A DNA stretch of 64,000 bases from Escherichia boydii. Lineage in GTDB: Bacteria > Pseudomonadota > Gammaproteobacteria > Enterobacterales > Enterobacteriaceae. Positions 1 to 14,342 of this stretch are shown piece after piece. Below the pieces are notes generated by a model. It was not told where the DNA came from, made no database searches, and saw only the letters and a list, made by a program, of their open reading frames with translations. The stretch spans positions 4,898,001 to 4,962,000 of the forward strand of contig CP169086.1 in NCBI GenBank assembly GCA_041890495.1, written 5' to 3'. Within the stretch, counting starts at the first letter, position 1. The number at the start of each line of letters is the position of its first letter. Made by a program: the position numbers and the translations under genes.

Positions 1-1249
<1,249 letters not shown>

Positions 1250-1334
1250 CCTTAAAGAAGCGTTCTTTGCAGTGCTCACACAGATTGTCTGATAGAAAGT
1301 GAAAAGCAAGGCGTCTTGCGAAGCAGACTGATAC

Positions 1335-1410
1335 GTCCCCTTCGTCTAGAGGCCCAGGACACCGCCCTTTCACGGCGGTAACAGGGGTTCGAATCCCCTA
1401 GGGGACGCCA
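1335..1410 (+). tRNA. gltW: tRNA-Glu (anticodon TTC) in the rRNA spacer
   Basis: A 76-base tRNA with encoded 3' CCA sits in the 16S-23S spacer. The acceptor stem GTCCCCT pairs with AGGGGAC, the anticodon loop is CTTTCAC, and the T-loop GGTTCGAATCC is intact. A single Glu tRNA in the spacer is typical of rrnB, C, E and G. With kgtP downstream this copy is gltW of rrnG. It is processed from the rRNA precursor. Confidence 0.97.
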
Positions 1411-1603
1411 CTTGCTGGTTTGTGAGTGAAAGTCACCTGCCTTAATATCTCAAAACTCATCTTCGGGTGATGTTTGAGATATTTGCTCTTTAAAAATCTG
1501 GATCAAGCTGAAAATTGAAACACTGAACAACGAAAGTTGTTCGTGAGTCTCTCAAATTTTCGCAACACGATGATGAATCGTAAGAAACATCTTCGGGTTG
1601 TGA

Positions 1604-4507
<2,904 letters not shown>

Positions 4508-4599
4508 ACAACGCCGAAGATGTTTTGGCGGATGAGAGAAGATTTTCAGCCTGATACAGATTAAATCAGAACGCAGAAGCGGTCTGATAAAACAGAATT

Positions 4600-4719
4600 T
4601 GCCTGGCGGCCTTAGCGCGGTGGTCCCACCTGACCCCATGCCGAACTCAGAAGTGAAACGCCGTAGCGCCGATGGTAGTGTGGGGTCTCCCCATGCGAGA
4701 GTAGGGAACTGCCAGGCAT
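4600..4719 (+). rRNA. rrfG: 5S ribosomal RNA (rrfG)
   Basis: A 120-base 5S rRNA running from TGCCTGGCGGCC to TGCCAGGCAT, whose ends pair to form helix I. It is the last gene of the rrnG transcript and is followed directly by a strong terminator. Confidence 0.97.
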
Positions 4720-4730
4720 CAAATCAAGCG

Positions 4731-4759
4731 AAAGGCCATCCGTCAGGATGGCCTTTTTG
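4731..4759 (+). terminator. rrnG operon terminator
   Basis: Inverted repeat AAAGGCCATC / GATGGCCTTT with a short loop, followed by a T run. This is the classic Rho-independent terminator just after 5S. The 280 bases from here to kgtP hold no gene that I can support, only the kgtP leader. Confidence 0.93.
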
Positions 4760-5039
4760 CGTTGGTGAAAAAAATGCCTGATGCGACGCTGCGCGTCTTA
4801 TACTCCCACATATGCCAGATTCAGCAACGGATGCGGTTTCCCCAACTTGCCTACTTCCATACGTGTCCTCCTTACCAGAAATTTATCCTTAAGCTCCTCA
4901 ATAACCATTTTCCTGCTAACTAAATTCATGGTTAAGGTTGCATAATGATACGAAACAAATGTATAACATTTTCTTTACCAAAAGAAATAAACAAAAGCGA
5001 CCAACAAAAGCATCGGATTACGGCAGGAGACATAATGGC

Positions 5040-6336
5040 ATGGCTGAAAGTACTGTAACGGCAGACAGCAAACTGACAAGTAGTGATACTCGTCGCCGCA
5101 TTTGGGCGATTGTGGGGGCCTCTTCAGGTAATCTGGTCGAGTGGTTCGATTTCTATGTCTACTCGTTCTGTTCACTCTACTTCGCCCACATTTTCTTCCC
5201 TTCCGGGAACACGACGACTCAACTACTACAAACAGCAGGTGTTTTTGCTGCGGGATTCCTGATGCGCCCAATAGGCGGTTGGCTATTTGGCCGCATAGCC
5301 GATAAACATGGTCGCAAAAAATCGATGCTGTTATCGGTGTGTATGATGTGTTTCGGATCGCTGGTTATCGCCTGCCTCCAGGTTATGAAACTATAGGTAC
5401 GTGGGCTCCGGCATTATTGCTTCTCGCTCGTTTATTTCAGGGATTATCCGTTGGCGGAGGAATATGGCACCAGCGCCACCTATATGAGTGAAGTTGCCGT
5501 TGAAGGGCGCAAGGTTTTTACGCATCATTTCAGTATGTGACGTTGATCGGCGGACAATGCTAGCCCTACTGGTTGTCGTGGTTTTACAACACACCATGGA
5601 AGACGCTGCACTCAGCGTGTGGGGATGGCGTATTCCTTTCGCGTTAGGAGCTGTGTTAGCTGTTGTGGCGTTGTGGTTACGTCGTCAGTTAGATGAACTT
5701 CGCAACAAGAAACGCGCGCTTTAAAAGAAGCAGGATCTCTGAAAGGATTATGGCGCAATCGCCGTGCATTCATCATGGTTCTCGGTTTTACCGCTGCGGG
5801 CTCCCTTTGTTTCTATACCTTCACTACTTATATGCAGAAGTATCTGGTAAATACTGCGGGAATGCATGCCAACGTGGCGAGTGGCATTATGACTGCCGCA
5901 TTGTTTGTATTCATGCTTATTCAACCACTCATTGGCGCGCTGTCGGATAAGATTGGTCGCCGTACCTCAATGTTATGTTTCGGTTCGCTGGCAGCCATTT
6001 TTACCGTTCCTATTCTCTCAGCATTGCAAAACGTTTCCTCGCCTTATGCCCGCTTTTGGTCTGGTGATGTGTGCCCTGCTGATAGTGAGTTTTTATACAT
6101 CAATCAGTGGAATACTGAAGGCTGAGATGTTCCCGGCACAGGTTCGCGCATTAGGCGTTGGTCTGTCATATGCGGTCGCTAATGCTATATTTGGTGGTTC
6201 GGCGGAGTACGTAGCGTTGTCGCTGAAATCAATAGGAATGGAAACAGCCTTCTTCTGGTATGTGACCTTGATGGCCGTGGTGGCGTTTCTGGTTTCTTTG
6301 ATGCTACATCGCAAAGGGAAGGGGATGCGTCTTTAG
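5040..6336 (+). pseudogene. kgtP: kgtP, alpha-ketoglutarate:H+ symporter, multiply frameshifted
   Basis: KgtP is an inner-membrane major-facilitator transporter of 432 residues that imports 2-oxoglutarate with protons. The start (MAESTV, after a GGAGA ribosome site) and the end (GKGMRL) are both present, and almost all of the KgtP sequence can be read by switching frame. Inferred single-base changes are -1 near 5378, +1 near 5460, -1 near 5512, -1 near 5557, -1 near 5701 and +1 near 6049. A small in-frame scrambled patch near 5613 reads SVWGW where K-12 has REWGW (from memory). The first stop falls at 5394, after about 118 residues, so no functional carrier is expected as written. Clean single-base indels with few substitutions could be recent decay or sequencing error. 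The gene overlaps the end of yfiM by 4 bases on the opposite strand. Confidence 0.9.
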
Positions 6337-6656
6337 TGACGGGTCAGTTGCCAGACGGTATAGCCGGTGCTTGCACCGGCGACATCCCAGGCCAAATCCT
6401 TCCAGCTCCAGCCGCTCCCTTCGGGGCGGCTATCCCAAAGCTCTTTTGACGCCCCCAAACTGACAGAGAACATCAATCCAAACATGGCACTGTGATCCCG
6501 GCTCATCCCCTGATGCTGTGAATATTCATTTCCGGCGGCGGAAAGCATCGCCGAGGCGATAAAGTGTTGAGCTTTATCCTGCCCGCTCCAGCTATCGTTA
6601 GCCATATGGCTGCATCCAGAAAGTAACAATAGCGAACAGACAAAAAGAATACGCAA
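6333..6656 (-). CDS. yfiM: YfiM, small outer-membrane-type lipoprotein
   Basis: A 107-residue predicted lipoprotein. It starts at a TTG (6656), which gives [16 protein letters not shown] with a clear signal peptide and LSGC lipobox, and a GGAGG ribosome site lies 7 bases upstream. The length matches YfiM of E. coli. The mature part has no recognisable catalytic motif. It lies downstream of pssA on the same strand, beyond the pssA terminator, so it may depend on readthrough. Its function is unknown. Confidence 0.88.
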
Positions 6657-6666
6657 AACGTGGCCT

Positions 6667-6697
6667 CCAAAAAACAAACCCCGTACAGGACGGGGTT
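6667..6697 (-). terminator. pssA terminator
   Basis: On the minus strand AACCCCGT and ACGGGGTT form an 8-bp stem with a 5-base loop, followed by a T-rich tract. It lies just after pssA, and the T-rich part merges with the yfiM ribosome-binding region. Confidence 0.85.
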
Positions 6698-6701
6698 GTG
6701 A

Positions 6702-8057
6702 TTACAGGATTCGGCTAATTAATCGGTCGATGCGGATACGGCGCAAACGGCGGATGAGTTTACGAACCTTCACCGGATAATCGGCAATACTTTGCAGATC
6801 GCGATAGTGCTTAACGATGGTGGTATGCTCGCGGATCAGCTCCAGTTCTTTCTCTCGCTGCGGCGCAAGCTCCAGTTGTGGATCGTGGATCAAAATGGCG
6901 TTTTCCAGATCCAGACGCCAGGCGCGCGGGTTCAGGTTATTACCGGTGATCAACATCCACTTATCATCAACCCACATCCCTTTCAGGTGATAGGTGTTGT
7001 CGTCATCTTTCCATAACCGAACCACTAACTGGTCAGTATTGACGTAATACTGCAAACGGCTCAGGAAACGACGCAGATTGATCTCATAGAGATAAGGCAA
7101 TGCGCCAATTATCTTGAAAGGTTCATCTTCCGGAATGTAGAAGTCGTTCGCGGTTTTATCACCAACAATAATTTCGACCTTTTTCCCTTCGCGCAGCAAC
7201 TGGATAATATTGCGCACAAGGATTGCTGGCAGGTTGAAGTATGGCGTACAGATGGTTAGTTTCTGCTCGGCACAAGGCATAAGATGGAAAATGGTCTTGT
7301 TCAACAGACTCGATTTCCCCAGCCCCACTATCGGCGTTACGGAAAGCTGATCGTTGTCGGCATCGCCCTGGAAATGATAAGCGGCATCACGCAGCTCCTG
7401 GCGGAACAGACGAATATCGTTCTTGATTTCCGGGCTTTTTGGCCGATTAACATCATCCAGACGATTAACGCCGCGGCCATTCATAATATTCTGTGTAACC
7501 CATTCAAACATAATGTCTGACATCTTACGGTTACGGATAAGATGATAACGGTCGTAGCGATATTTATCGTGCTGATGCAGGTAAACATCGTTCAGGCTGG
7601 CACCGCTATAAAGTACGCTATCGTCGATGATAAAGCCTTTAAAGTGCAGAACACCAAGGGCTTCACGGGTATTGATTGGAACGCCATAAACCGGAACATC
7701 TACGCCCGGATTTTCCTGCGCCATGCGGCAGTACCAGTCAGCGTTAGTGTTAGATGCCGCAGCGCCAATGCGTCCACGTTGTGCACGATGCCAGTCGACC
7801 AGCACCCGCACATCCAGTTCCGGACGCTGCCTTTTAGCTTCATACAACGCGTTCAGAATGCCTTTGCCACCGTCATCCTGTTCGAGATACAGGGCGACAA
7901 TGCAAATGCGCTGCTTCGCGCTGGCTATTTTTTCCAGCAGCGTCTCCCGGAAGTCGGCGGGAGCGTAAAAGAAATCGACATCATCAACTGATTGAGAAAT
8001 CTTGGGTAGTTGGGCAAGGTGTTGTTGATGTTTATTACGCTTAAATTTTGACAACAT
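6702..8057 (-). CDS. pssA: Phosphatidylserine synthase PssA
   Basis: CDP-diacylglycerol--serine O-phosphatidyltransferase, which makes phosphatidylserine, the precursor of phosphatidylethanolamine. It has 451 residues, the E. coli length, counting from ATG 8057; a GTG one codon earlier is less likely. Two phospholipase-D-type HKD motifs are visible, HFKGFIIDD near residue 138 and HLKGMWVDD near residue 357. The C-terminus is rich in arginine, fitting association with ribosomes and acidic lipid. It is a single gene with its own terminator. Confidence 0.97.
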   Translation of the reverse strand: MLSKFKRNKHQQHLAQLPKISQSVDDVDFFYAPADFRETLLEKIASAKQRICIVALYLEQDDGGKGILNALYEAKRQRPELDVRVLVDWHRAQRGRIGAAASNTNADWYCRMAQENPGVDVPVYGVPINTREALGVLHFKGFIIDDSVLYSGASLNDVYLHQHDKYRYDRYHLIRNRKMSDIMFEWVTQNIMNGRGVNRLDDVNRPKSPEIKNDIRLFRQELRDAAYHFQGDADNDQLSVTPIVGLGKSSLLNKTIFHLMPCAEQKLTICTPYFNLPAILVRNIIQLLREGKKVEIIVGDKTANDFYIPEDEPFKIIGALPYLYEINLRRFLSRLQYYVNTDQLVVRLWKDDDNTYHLKGMWVDDKWMLITGNNLNPRAWRLDLENAILIHDPQLELAPQREKELELIREHTTIVKHYRDLQSIADYPVKVRKLIRRLRRIRIDRLISRIL

Positions 8058-8170
8058 CACAGTGCATTTCTTCTCTGTTCATTGAAGGGTCCTCTGTGCA
8101 ATGCAGACGACATAAGCGGGCAATAATAACACCAGTCCCGATTAAGTGGTCAACATTTCCAGTACCTTAC

Positions 8171-10831
8171 TCATGATTCCTCGCGTTGGGCAAGATTTAG
8201 CGTAAGCCCAACGATCCCCTCTTCGAGCTGGATATCAACGTTAAACCCGAGCTTGCGGGCTAGCGCCACCATGCCACGATTGTTTGGCATCGTAATACCA
8301 TTCAGACGTTGTAGTCCGTGATCTCGCGTATAGGTAATCAACTTTTCCATTAAGCGTCGACCTAAGCCTAACCCTTTGAGATCCGAGCGAACCAGTACAG
8401 CAAATTCGGCATCGATGTTATCAGGATCGGAAATCGCACGCGTGACGCCGAGGATCTCTTCCGTTTGATCAATACGTCGTACCGCTACAAACGCCATTTC
8501 CCGATCGTAGTCGATCTGTGTCATGTTGGCTAAATCTTCATGGGTAAATTCGTTGATCTCGCTAAAGTAGCGGTAATAAAGATCTTCTTTGGTGACTCGC
8601 GAAATGAATTGCTGAAGTTGTGGCTCATCTTCTGGCAAAATCGGGCGGAACAAGCAGCGTTCACCGTTTTTCAATTCTACCCATTCTTCCAGCTGATGCG
8701 GATAAGGGCGCACTGCCAGCCGACTCTCGTTATCGCCTTCAAACGGCGAGATATCCAGCGTGACATCCAGCGCGGTAAATTCACTGCCAGAAGCCAGCAA
8801 AGGATGAATATCCAGACGCTGAATTTCCGGGCAATCGACAATCAAGTTGGAAACCTGCACCAGAAGCTGGCTCAAGCCTGCAACATCCAATGGGCGTAGC
8901 GCACTGCGCGCACGAATCTTTTTACTTTTGATCCCCTGAATAACCAGATAGCGGGCCAGGTTCATGTTCAGCGGCGGCAGTGCGACGACGGCTTGATCTT
9001 CAGGACGCCACTCCACACCGCCTTCACCCAGCATGATCAACGGCCCGAAAACCGGATCGTGCTCAACCACAACCCGCAACTCCTGAGCGCCAGCACGGTT
9101 AGCCATACTTTGCACCAACAGGCCGTGGACCCGCGCCTGTGGCCAGGCCATTTTTACGCGATCGAAAATAGCGTTCGCCGCTTGCTGGACTTCATTGGCT
9201 GTACGCAGGTAAAGCATGACGCCCTGAACTTCCGATTTATGTGGAATATCCGGCGAACGCAATTTCAGCGCCACCGGATAACCAATCTGTTCGGCAATAT
9301 GCACCGCTTCGGTGCTATCGCTGGCAATCCAGGTAGGGAGCGTGTTCATGCCATACGCTTGCAGGATGGGCTGAACTTCATGGGTATCGAGCGACGTAGC
9401 CCCTTCGGCAATCGCCTGTTGCAACAGAAGATGCGCTTCTGCGGTATTGGAAGTCAGATTGCTGGGCAACGCCGGCGTTTCGCGTAGTTGCTTCTGATTA
9501 CGCCGGTACTCCACCATATGCATAAAAGCAGTGATGGTTCCTTCCGGGGTACGGTAGGTCGGCAGCCCGGCTTCGCTGAATAAACGTCGTGCCTCTTGCG
9601 AGGAGTGCTCGCCGCACCAGTTCGTCAGCAAAGAGACATATTTGCTGCGGGGATGATGCTTTACCGCTTCAATTAATACTTGCGCGCTTTCTGTTGCGGG
9701 AGCAGCGGCGCTGGGCGAATGAATAACCATCAGCGCGTCAAAATCCTGGCTGTGGAGCAGAATATCCAGCGTTTTAATATAGTGCTCACTGCTGGCGTCA
9801 TCGCGTAGATCGAGCGGGTTAGATATTGCCACATGTTCTGGCAGTGCATCGCGCAGTTTCTGGCAGGTTTCTTCGCTTAGCGTTGCCAGCTTGCCATTGC
9901 GTGACCATAAGGCATCCAGCGCCAGCGCGGCAGGCGCAGCACCGTTGCTGATAATCATCAGCCGGTCGCCACGTAGCGGGCGCATATGGCTAAGGGTTTC
10001 CACCGCCGAAAACAGCTCGTGGGTGTCCTGTACCCGCAACAAACCGGCACGCTGAATAGCCGCATCCCATGCCGGGTCCATTCCTGCCGTCGTGTTGAGC
10101 AGTCGCTGTGCCGCCGGGCTACGTCCGCTTTTAATCACCAGAATCGGTTTATTACGCGAGGCACTACGGGCCGCCGAAACAAAGCGTCGCGCGTCGCTTA
10201 ACTGTTCGAGATAGAGCAGGATGGCGCTGGTTTTACTGTCGCGTGCCAGATAGTCAAGCAATTCATCAACGTCGATATCCAGGCTGTCGCCGAGCGCAAT
10301 AAAGTAGGAAAAGCCCATCTTACGCTGTTGCGCCCAGTCGAGGATGGTGTTGGAGACGGCAGCCGATTGCGAAATAAACGCCAGCTTGCCGCGTTTAATC
10401 GGCACAGGCGAAAAGCTGGCATTCAGACCTTGCCAGGGAGCCAGTAAACCCAGACTGTTTGGCCCAAGAATGCGCATTTGATAGTGGCTGGCGCAGGCCA
10501 GAAGCTCGGCTTTCTGTTCAGGCGGAGACGAGAGAATAATGCAGGTTTTACACCCTTTCTTGCCGAGTGATTCCAGCAGTTCCAGGTTGCGCTTCGCGTT
10601 TGTACAAAGTACTGCAAGATCCGGCACGAAAGGCAGGCTTTGTACATCAGGCCATGCAAGCACTCCCTGAACGGCCTTATAAGACGGCGTAACGGGCATG
10701 ACGGGGCCATTAAAACCCCCGGCCAGCAGGTTGCGCATCATCAGATAGCCAGCACGATCCGGTTTCATTGATGCGCCGATGACGGCAATGGATTTAGGAC
10801 GAAGTAGCGCTTCTAACCCTCGCTGGCTCAT
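8171..10831 (-). CDS. patZ: Protein lysine acetyltransferase PatZ (Pka, YfiQ)
   Basis: Acetyl-CoA-dependent Gcn5-like protein acetyltransferase that modifies acetyl-CoA synthetase and other enzymes. It has 886 residues from ATG 10831 (MSQRGLEALL). The N-terminal ~700 residues resemble NDP-forming acyl-CoA synthetases: a CoA-binding domain near VIGAS, a ligase-CoA domain, then an ATP-grasp-like part. The last ~150 residues form the GNAT domain, including RSDLKGLGLGRRLM, the acetyl-CoA pyrophosphate loop. In-frame codons upstream to 10852 are not needed. It is preceded by tapT on the same strand. Confidence 0.96.
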   Translation of the reverse strand: MSQRGLEALLRPKSIAVIGASMKPDRAGYLMMRNLLAGGFNGPVMPVTPSYKAVQGVLAWPDVQSLPFVPDLAVLCTNAKRNLELLESLGKKGCKTCIILSSPPEQKAELLACASHYQMRILGPNSLGLLAPWQGLNASFSPVPIKRGKLAFISQSAAVSNTILDWAQQRKMGFSYFIALGDSLDIDVDELLDYLARDSKTSAILLYLEQLSDARRFVSAARSASRNKPILVIKSGRSPAAQRLLNTTAGMDPAWDAAIQRAGLLRVQDTHELFSAVETLSHMRPLRGDRLMIISNGAAPAALALDALWSRNGKLATLSEETCQKLRDALPEHVAISNPLDLRDDASSEHYIKTLDILLHSQDFDALMVIHSPSAAAPATESAQVLIEAVKHHPRSKYVSLLTNWCGEHSSQEARRLFSEAGLPTYRTPEGTITAFMHMVEYRRNQKQLRETPALPSNLTSNTAEAHLLLQQAIAEGATSLDTHEVQPILQAYGMNTLPTWIASDSTEAVHIAEQIGYPVALKLRSPDIPHKSEVQGVMLYLRTANEVQQAANAIFDRVKMAWPQARVHGLLVQSMANRAGAQELRVVVEHDPVFGPLIMLGEGGVEWRPEDQAVVALPPLNMNLARYLVIQGIKSKKIRARSALRPLDVAGLSQLLVQVSNLIVDCPEIQRLDIHPLLASGSEFTALDVTLDISPFEGDNESRLAVRPYPHQLEEWVELKNGERCLFRPILPEDEPQLQQFISRVTKEDLYYRYFSEINEFTHEDLANMTQIDYDREMAFVAVRRIDQTEEILGVTRAISDPDNIDAEFAVLVRSDLKGLGLGRRLMEKLITYTRDHGLQRLNGITMPNNRGMVALARKLGFNVDIQLEEGIVGLTLNLAQREES

Positions 10832-10866
10832 GCAGGCCTCCTGTGAATGCAAGCGACCTGATGATT

Positions 10867-11565
10867 TTAAACGCTTTCTGTCTCGAGTGCTGTGACGCTG
10901 CCCTTATGAACGGTTTTTCCCGCCAGATAGCGCTCCCGGAAGCATGAGAAATGGTTGCCCAGGGCACCAGCCGCAGCGGTGTCTCCTGCTAAATCCAGAA
11001 GCGCAATGGCCACTTCAGCGGTGCAATATTGCCCGTCAGCATGCGCCTCACGCAGGCGGTAGGCGGAGACGCGGGAAAGGTCGACAGAAATTACCGGCAG
11101 CGCGTCGAGATAGGGGCTTTTGCGAAACATTTTTCGCGCCTCGGTCCAGGTGCCGTCCAGCATAATAAATAGCGGTGGTTTACCGGATGGCGGCACTGAA
11201 AGCACCTGGCGATCCGCGCCTGCATATGACGCGGGGAAAACGACCATCGGCTGATAGTCCTGGCTGGTCACTAAATCGAGCAGGGCCTGAGGTGGCTCCG
11301 TACGGGACCACTGAAACGCGGCGGTATCCGGCAGAATATCGGCGATAAGACGCCCCGTATTGCTGGGTTTCATCGGCTCGGTATCGAACATGACCAGACA
11401 AAAACGGCTCTCCGCCGTACTCGGAGCCAGCGTTTCGCACAGACAAACCTTCAGCGGCAGCAGGCAGCGCTGACAGCGGCGAATACGGTTGCCTCGGGCG
11501 AGGAACGGTCGGGTGGCGCGCGCAAGGCGTTCGGCGCGTAATTTAAGGACAGCGTTATCAGTCAT
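10867..11565 (-). CDS. tapT: tRNA-uridine aminocarboxypropyltransferase TapT (YfiP)
   Basis: DTW-domain enzyme that transfers the 3-amino-3-carboxypropyl group of SAM to tRNA U47 (acp3U). It has 232 residues. A CRRC/C zinc-ribbon-like start (RCQRCLLPLKVCLC, residues about 30-43) is followed by the DGTW signature near residue 138. It lies 35 bases upstream of patZ on the same strand, so the two are probably cotranscribed. Confidence 0.9.
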   Translation of the reverse strand: MTDNAVLKLRAERLARATRPFLARGNRIRRCQRCLLPLKVCLCETLAPSTAESRFCLVMFDTEPMKPSNTGRLIADILPDTAAFQWSRTEPPQALLDLVTSQDYQPMVVFPASYAGADRQVLSVPPSGKPPLFIMLDGTWTEARKMFRKSPYLDALPVISVDLSRVSAYRLREAHADGQYCTAEVAIALLDLAGDTAAAGALGNHFSCFRERYLAGKTVHKGSVTALETESV

Positions 11566-11635
11566 GAGCGAAATGCAGGAAAAACGCTATTTTCGCAGAG
11601 GCGGGAGCGGGGCACACAGATGCGCCCCGGTAAGA

Positions 11636-12056
11636 TTAAAGAGATTCGTTCAGCCAGCTATCGAACGGCGCTTTCGGTACTCGCGCCATTAAGCATGTCG
11701 ACAACCTGACCGTTTTTGAAAATCATGATCGTCGGTATACTACGAATTCCAAAGCGACTGCTCAATTCACGTTCAGCTTCGGTATTCACTTTCACAAAGC
11801 GCACTTTACCGCTACGCTCTTGCGCGACATCTTCAAAAATTGGTGCGAAATTACGGCAGGGGCCGCACCACGGTGCCCAGAAGTCGATCACCACAGGTAG
11901 ATCATCCTTCAGCAATTTGTCGAGTGTTTCACCGGTCGCATTAATCACCTCTCCGTCAAACAAGTCGTGACCGCAGCGTCCGCATTTTGCCGCATCTTCG
12001 ATCCGATCGTCGGGAATGCGATTGATGGCCTGACAATGGGTACAAACGGTATTCAT
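11636..12056 (-). pseudogene. trxC: trxC, thioredoxin 2, +1 frameshift in the last codons
   Basis: Thioredoxin 2 has an N-terminal zinc finger (CTHC and CGRC, residues 5-32) and the redox site WCGPC near residue 64. All are intact here. As written the frame ends at 11658 with the tail [10 protein letters not shown], 132 residues. Dropping one base near 11688 restores [17 protein letters not shown] and the normal 139 residues ending at 11636. The lost tail forms the final helix of the thioredoxin fold, so the product may still fold poorly or be partly active. The change may be real or a sequencing error. Confidence 0.85.
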
Positions 12057-12262
12057 AACTAACCTCGGGATGAGTAAGGAGACTTATCGGCAACGACGCC
12101 GGTATGTTTCTAATATGTTACATATTATCGGGGACATTGTTCCAGACAACAATCTGTTTTATTCAATAGGTATGATAGTCGCAGGCTTTGGTACGAAATC
12201 ATGGCGAACCGCGCGGACTTCGGGTAATCTGCGCGCTTCGCGCAGCGCTGGTGGAGAAAAGC

Positions 12263-13300
12263 ATGAACGATGAAATGAAAGGTAAAAGCGGCAAGGTCAA
12301 AGTGATGTATGTCCGCAGTGATGATGATTCTGATAAACGTACCCACAACCCGCGTACCGGGAAAGGGGGCGGGCGTCCAGGAAAATCTCGTGCTGACGGT
12401 GGCCGTCGCCCCGCCCGCGATGACAAACAGAGTCAGCCCCGTGACCGCAAGTGGGAAGATTCGCCGTGGCGCACGGTTTCCCGCGCGCCGGGTGATGAGA
12501 CGCCGGAAAAGGCCGATCACGGTGGCATCAGTGGTAAAAGTTTTATTGATCCGGAAGTGTTGCGTCGTCAGCGTGCGGAAGAAACCCGCGTCTACGGCGA
12601 AAATGCATGTCAGGCACTTTTCCAGAGCCGTCCGGAAGCGATTGTTCGCGCCTGGTTTATCCAGAGTGTAACGCCGCGTTTTAAAGAAGCTTTGCGCTGG
12701 ATGGCAGCAAACCGCAAAGCGTACCATGTGGTGGATGAAGCGGAATTGACAAAAGCGTCAGGCACGGAACATCACGGCGGCGTTTGCTTCTTGATCAAAA
12801 AGCGTAACGGTACAACCGTGCAGCAGTGGGTAAGCCAGGCAGGCGCGCAGGATTGCGTTCTGGCACTGGAAAACGAATCTAACCCGCATAACCTGGGTGG
12901 CATGATGCGCAGCTGCGCGCACTTCGGCGTGAAAGGTGTCGTGGTGCAGGATGCGGCACTGCTGGAGTCGGGGGCGGCTATCCGTACCGCAGAAGGCGGC
13001 GCAGAGCACGTTCAGCCGATTACTGGCGACAACATTGTTAACGTGCTGGATGATTTCCGTCAGGCAGGTTACACCGTAGTGACCACTTCCAGCGAGCAGG
13101 GTAAACCGCTGTTCAAAACTAGTCTGCCAGCGAAAATGGTACTGGTGCTGGGTCAGGAATATGAAGGGTTACCGGATGCCGCACGCGATCCGAACGATCT
13201 GCGCGTGAAGATTGACGGTACGGGCAACGTTGCCGGGCTGAATATCTCTGTCGCAACCGGCGTTTTGCTTGGTGAATGGTGGCGTCAGAATAAAGCCTGA
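12263..13300 (+). CDS. yfiF: SpoU-family RNA 2'-O-methyltransferase-like protein YfiF
   Basis: 345 residues from ATG 12263 (MNDEMKG). The first ~100 residues are basic and low in complexity. A substrate-binding SpoU N-terminal domain follows, then the SPOUT catalytic domain with motif 1 [12 protein letters not shown] near residue 213 and the knot motifs VLGQEYEGL and [11 protein letters not shown] near the C-terminus. The family methylates ribose in tRNA or rRNA; the exact target is not visible here. It is transcribed divergently from trxC. Confidence 0.92.
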
Positions 13301-13347
13301 TAAATCAGCCGGGTGGCAACTCTGCCATCCGGCATTTCCCCGCAAAT

Positions 13348-14037
13348 TTACTCACTCTCTGCCGGTAATACTGGCATCCAGTCAATCGGCGTCTCGCCAC
13401 GTTGTTCCAGCCACTGATTTGCCAGCACAAAATGGTTGCAGCCAAAGAATCCACGATGCGCCGAAAGCGGCGACGGATGCGGTGCTTTCAGTACATGATG
13501 GCGTTGCTTATCTATAATCGCCCCTTTCTTTTGCGCATGTGATCCCCACAACAAAAACACCACGCCTTCGCGGTGCTGGTTAATCAGGCTGATGACTTTA
13601 TCAGTAAACGTCTCCCAACCGAGGCTGGCGTGGGAATGCGCCTGACCTGCGCGAACCGTCAACACAGTATTGAGCAGCAGAACGCCCTGACGCGCCCAGC
13701 TTTCGAGATAGCCATGATTAGGGCGGGTGAAGCCCGGAATAGTATTTTCCAGCTCTTTATACATATTCAATAATGACGGAGGAATGGCAATGCCGGGACG
13801 AACGGAAAATGCCAGACCATGCGCCTGTCCCGGTCCGTGATAAGGATCCTGGCCGAGAATCACCACTTTAACGTCACCCAACTCGGTAAAGCGGAACGCG
13901 TTAAAGACATCTTTTTGTGGTGGATAGATAGTGACGCCGGACTGCCGCTCGCTGGCGACGGTCTGAAGGGTATTAAGAAAATAGGGTTGCTGCTTCTCTT
14001 CAGCCAGCACGTCATGCCAGGTTAATTCGTTAGCCAT
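13348..14037 (-). CDS. ung: Uracil-DNA glycosylase
   Basis: Family 1 uracil-DNA glycosylase that removes uracil from DNA to start base-excision repair. It has 229 residues, the usual length. The water-activating motif GQDPYHGP lies near residue 61, and the minor-groove loop [11 protein letters not shown] with its catalytic His near 187. It ends 47 bases from the yfiF stop, convergent, and is divergent from grcA. Confidence 0.97.
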
Positions 14038-14221
14038 CTCGCTCTCCTGCGAATCTTCAATCCGCCTAGCTTAACTGCTTCTTTCTACAGAACAAAATCA
14101 TGCTCATTTTTTAGACTTAAACGAGTGCAAAAAAATGTAAATTGGTAAAATTCTCACACCCGCATAAGTTGATGTAAAACAATAAAATCCATTTGCGACC
14201 ATACTTGATGTGTGGTTTTTA

Positions 14222-14235
14222 TTGATTTAAATCAA
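14222..14235. promoter_or_regulatory. FNR binding site upstream of grcA
   Basis: TTGATTTAAATCAA is a perfect match to the FNR consensus TTGAT-N4-ATCAA. It lies about 115 bases before the grcA start, in the 305-base ung-grcA gap. Known biology: grcA (yfiD) is strongly induced under low oxygen by FNR. The gap otherwise holds the divergent promoters and no gene. Confidence 0.85.
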
Positions 14236-14342
14236 AGATTCAAGGGTGTTTGAGGAGTATATATACACTCAAGCAACAATGGTTTTACCAATTGGCCGCG
14301 ACAGGCTGAACAAATCAAATAATTTTGCCGGGGAGGCATCAC

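Noticed and set aside
5488..6336. Separate small membrane-protein genes in the kgtP region
   Set aside because: Their sequences are consecutive pieces of KgtP joined by single-base indels.
12057..12262. OxyR site upstream of trxC
   Set aside because: trxC is known to be OxyR-controlled, but I could not place a four-part ATAG/CTAT pattern with correct spacing.
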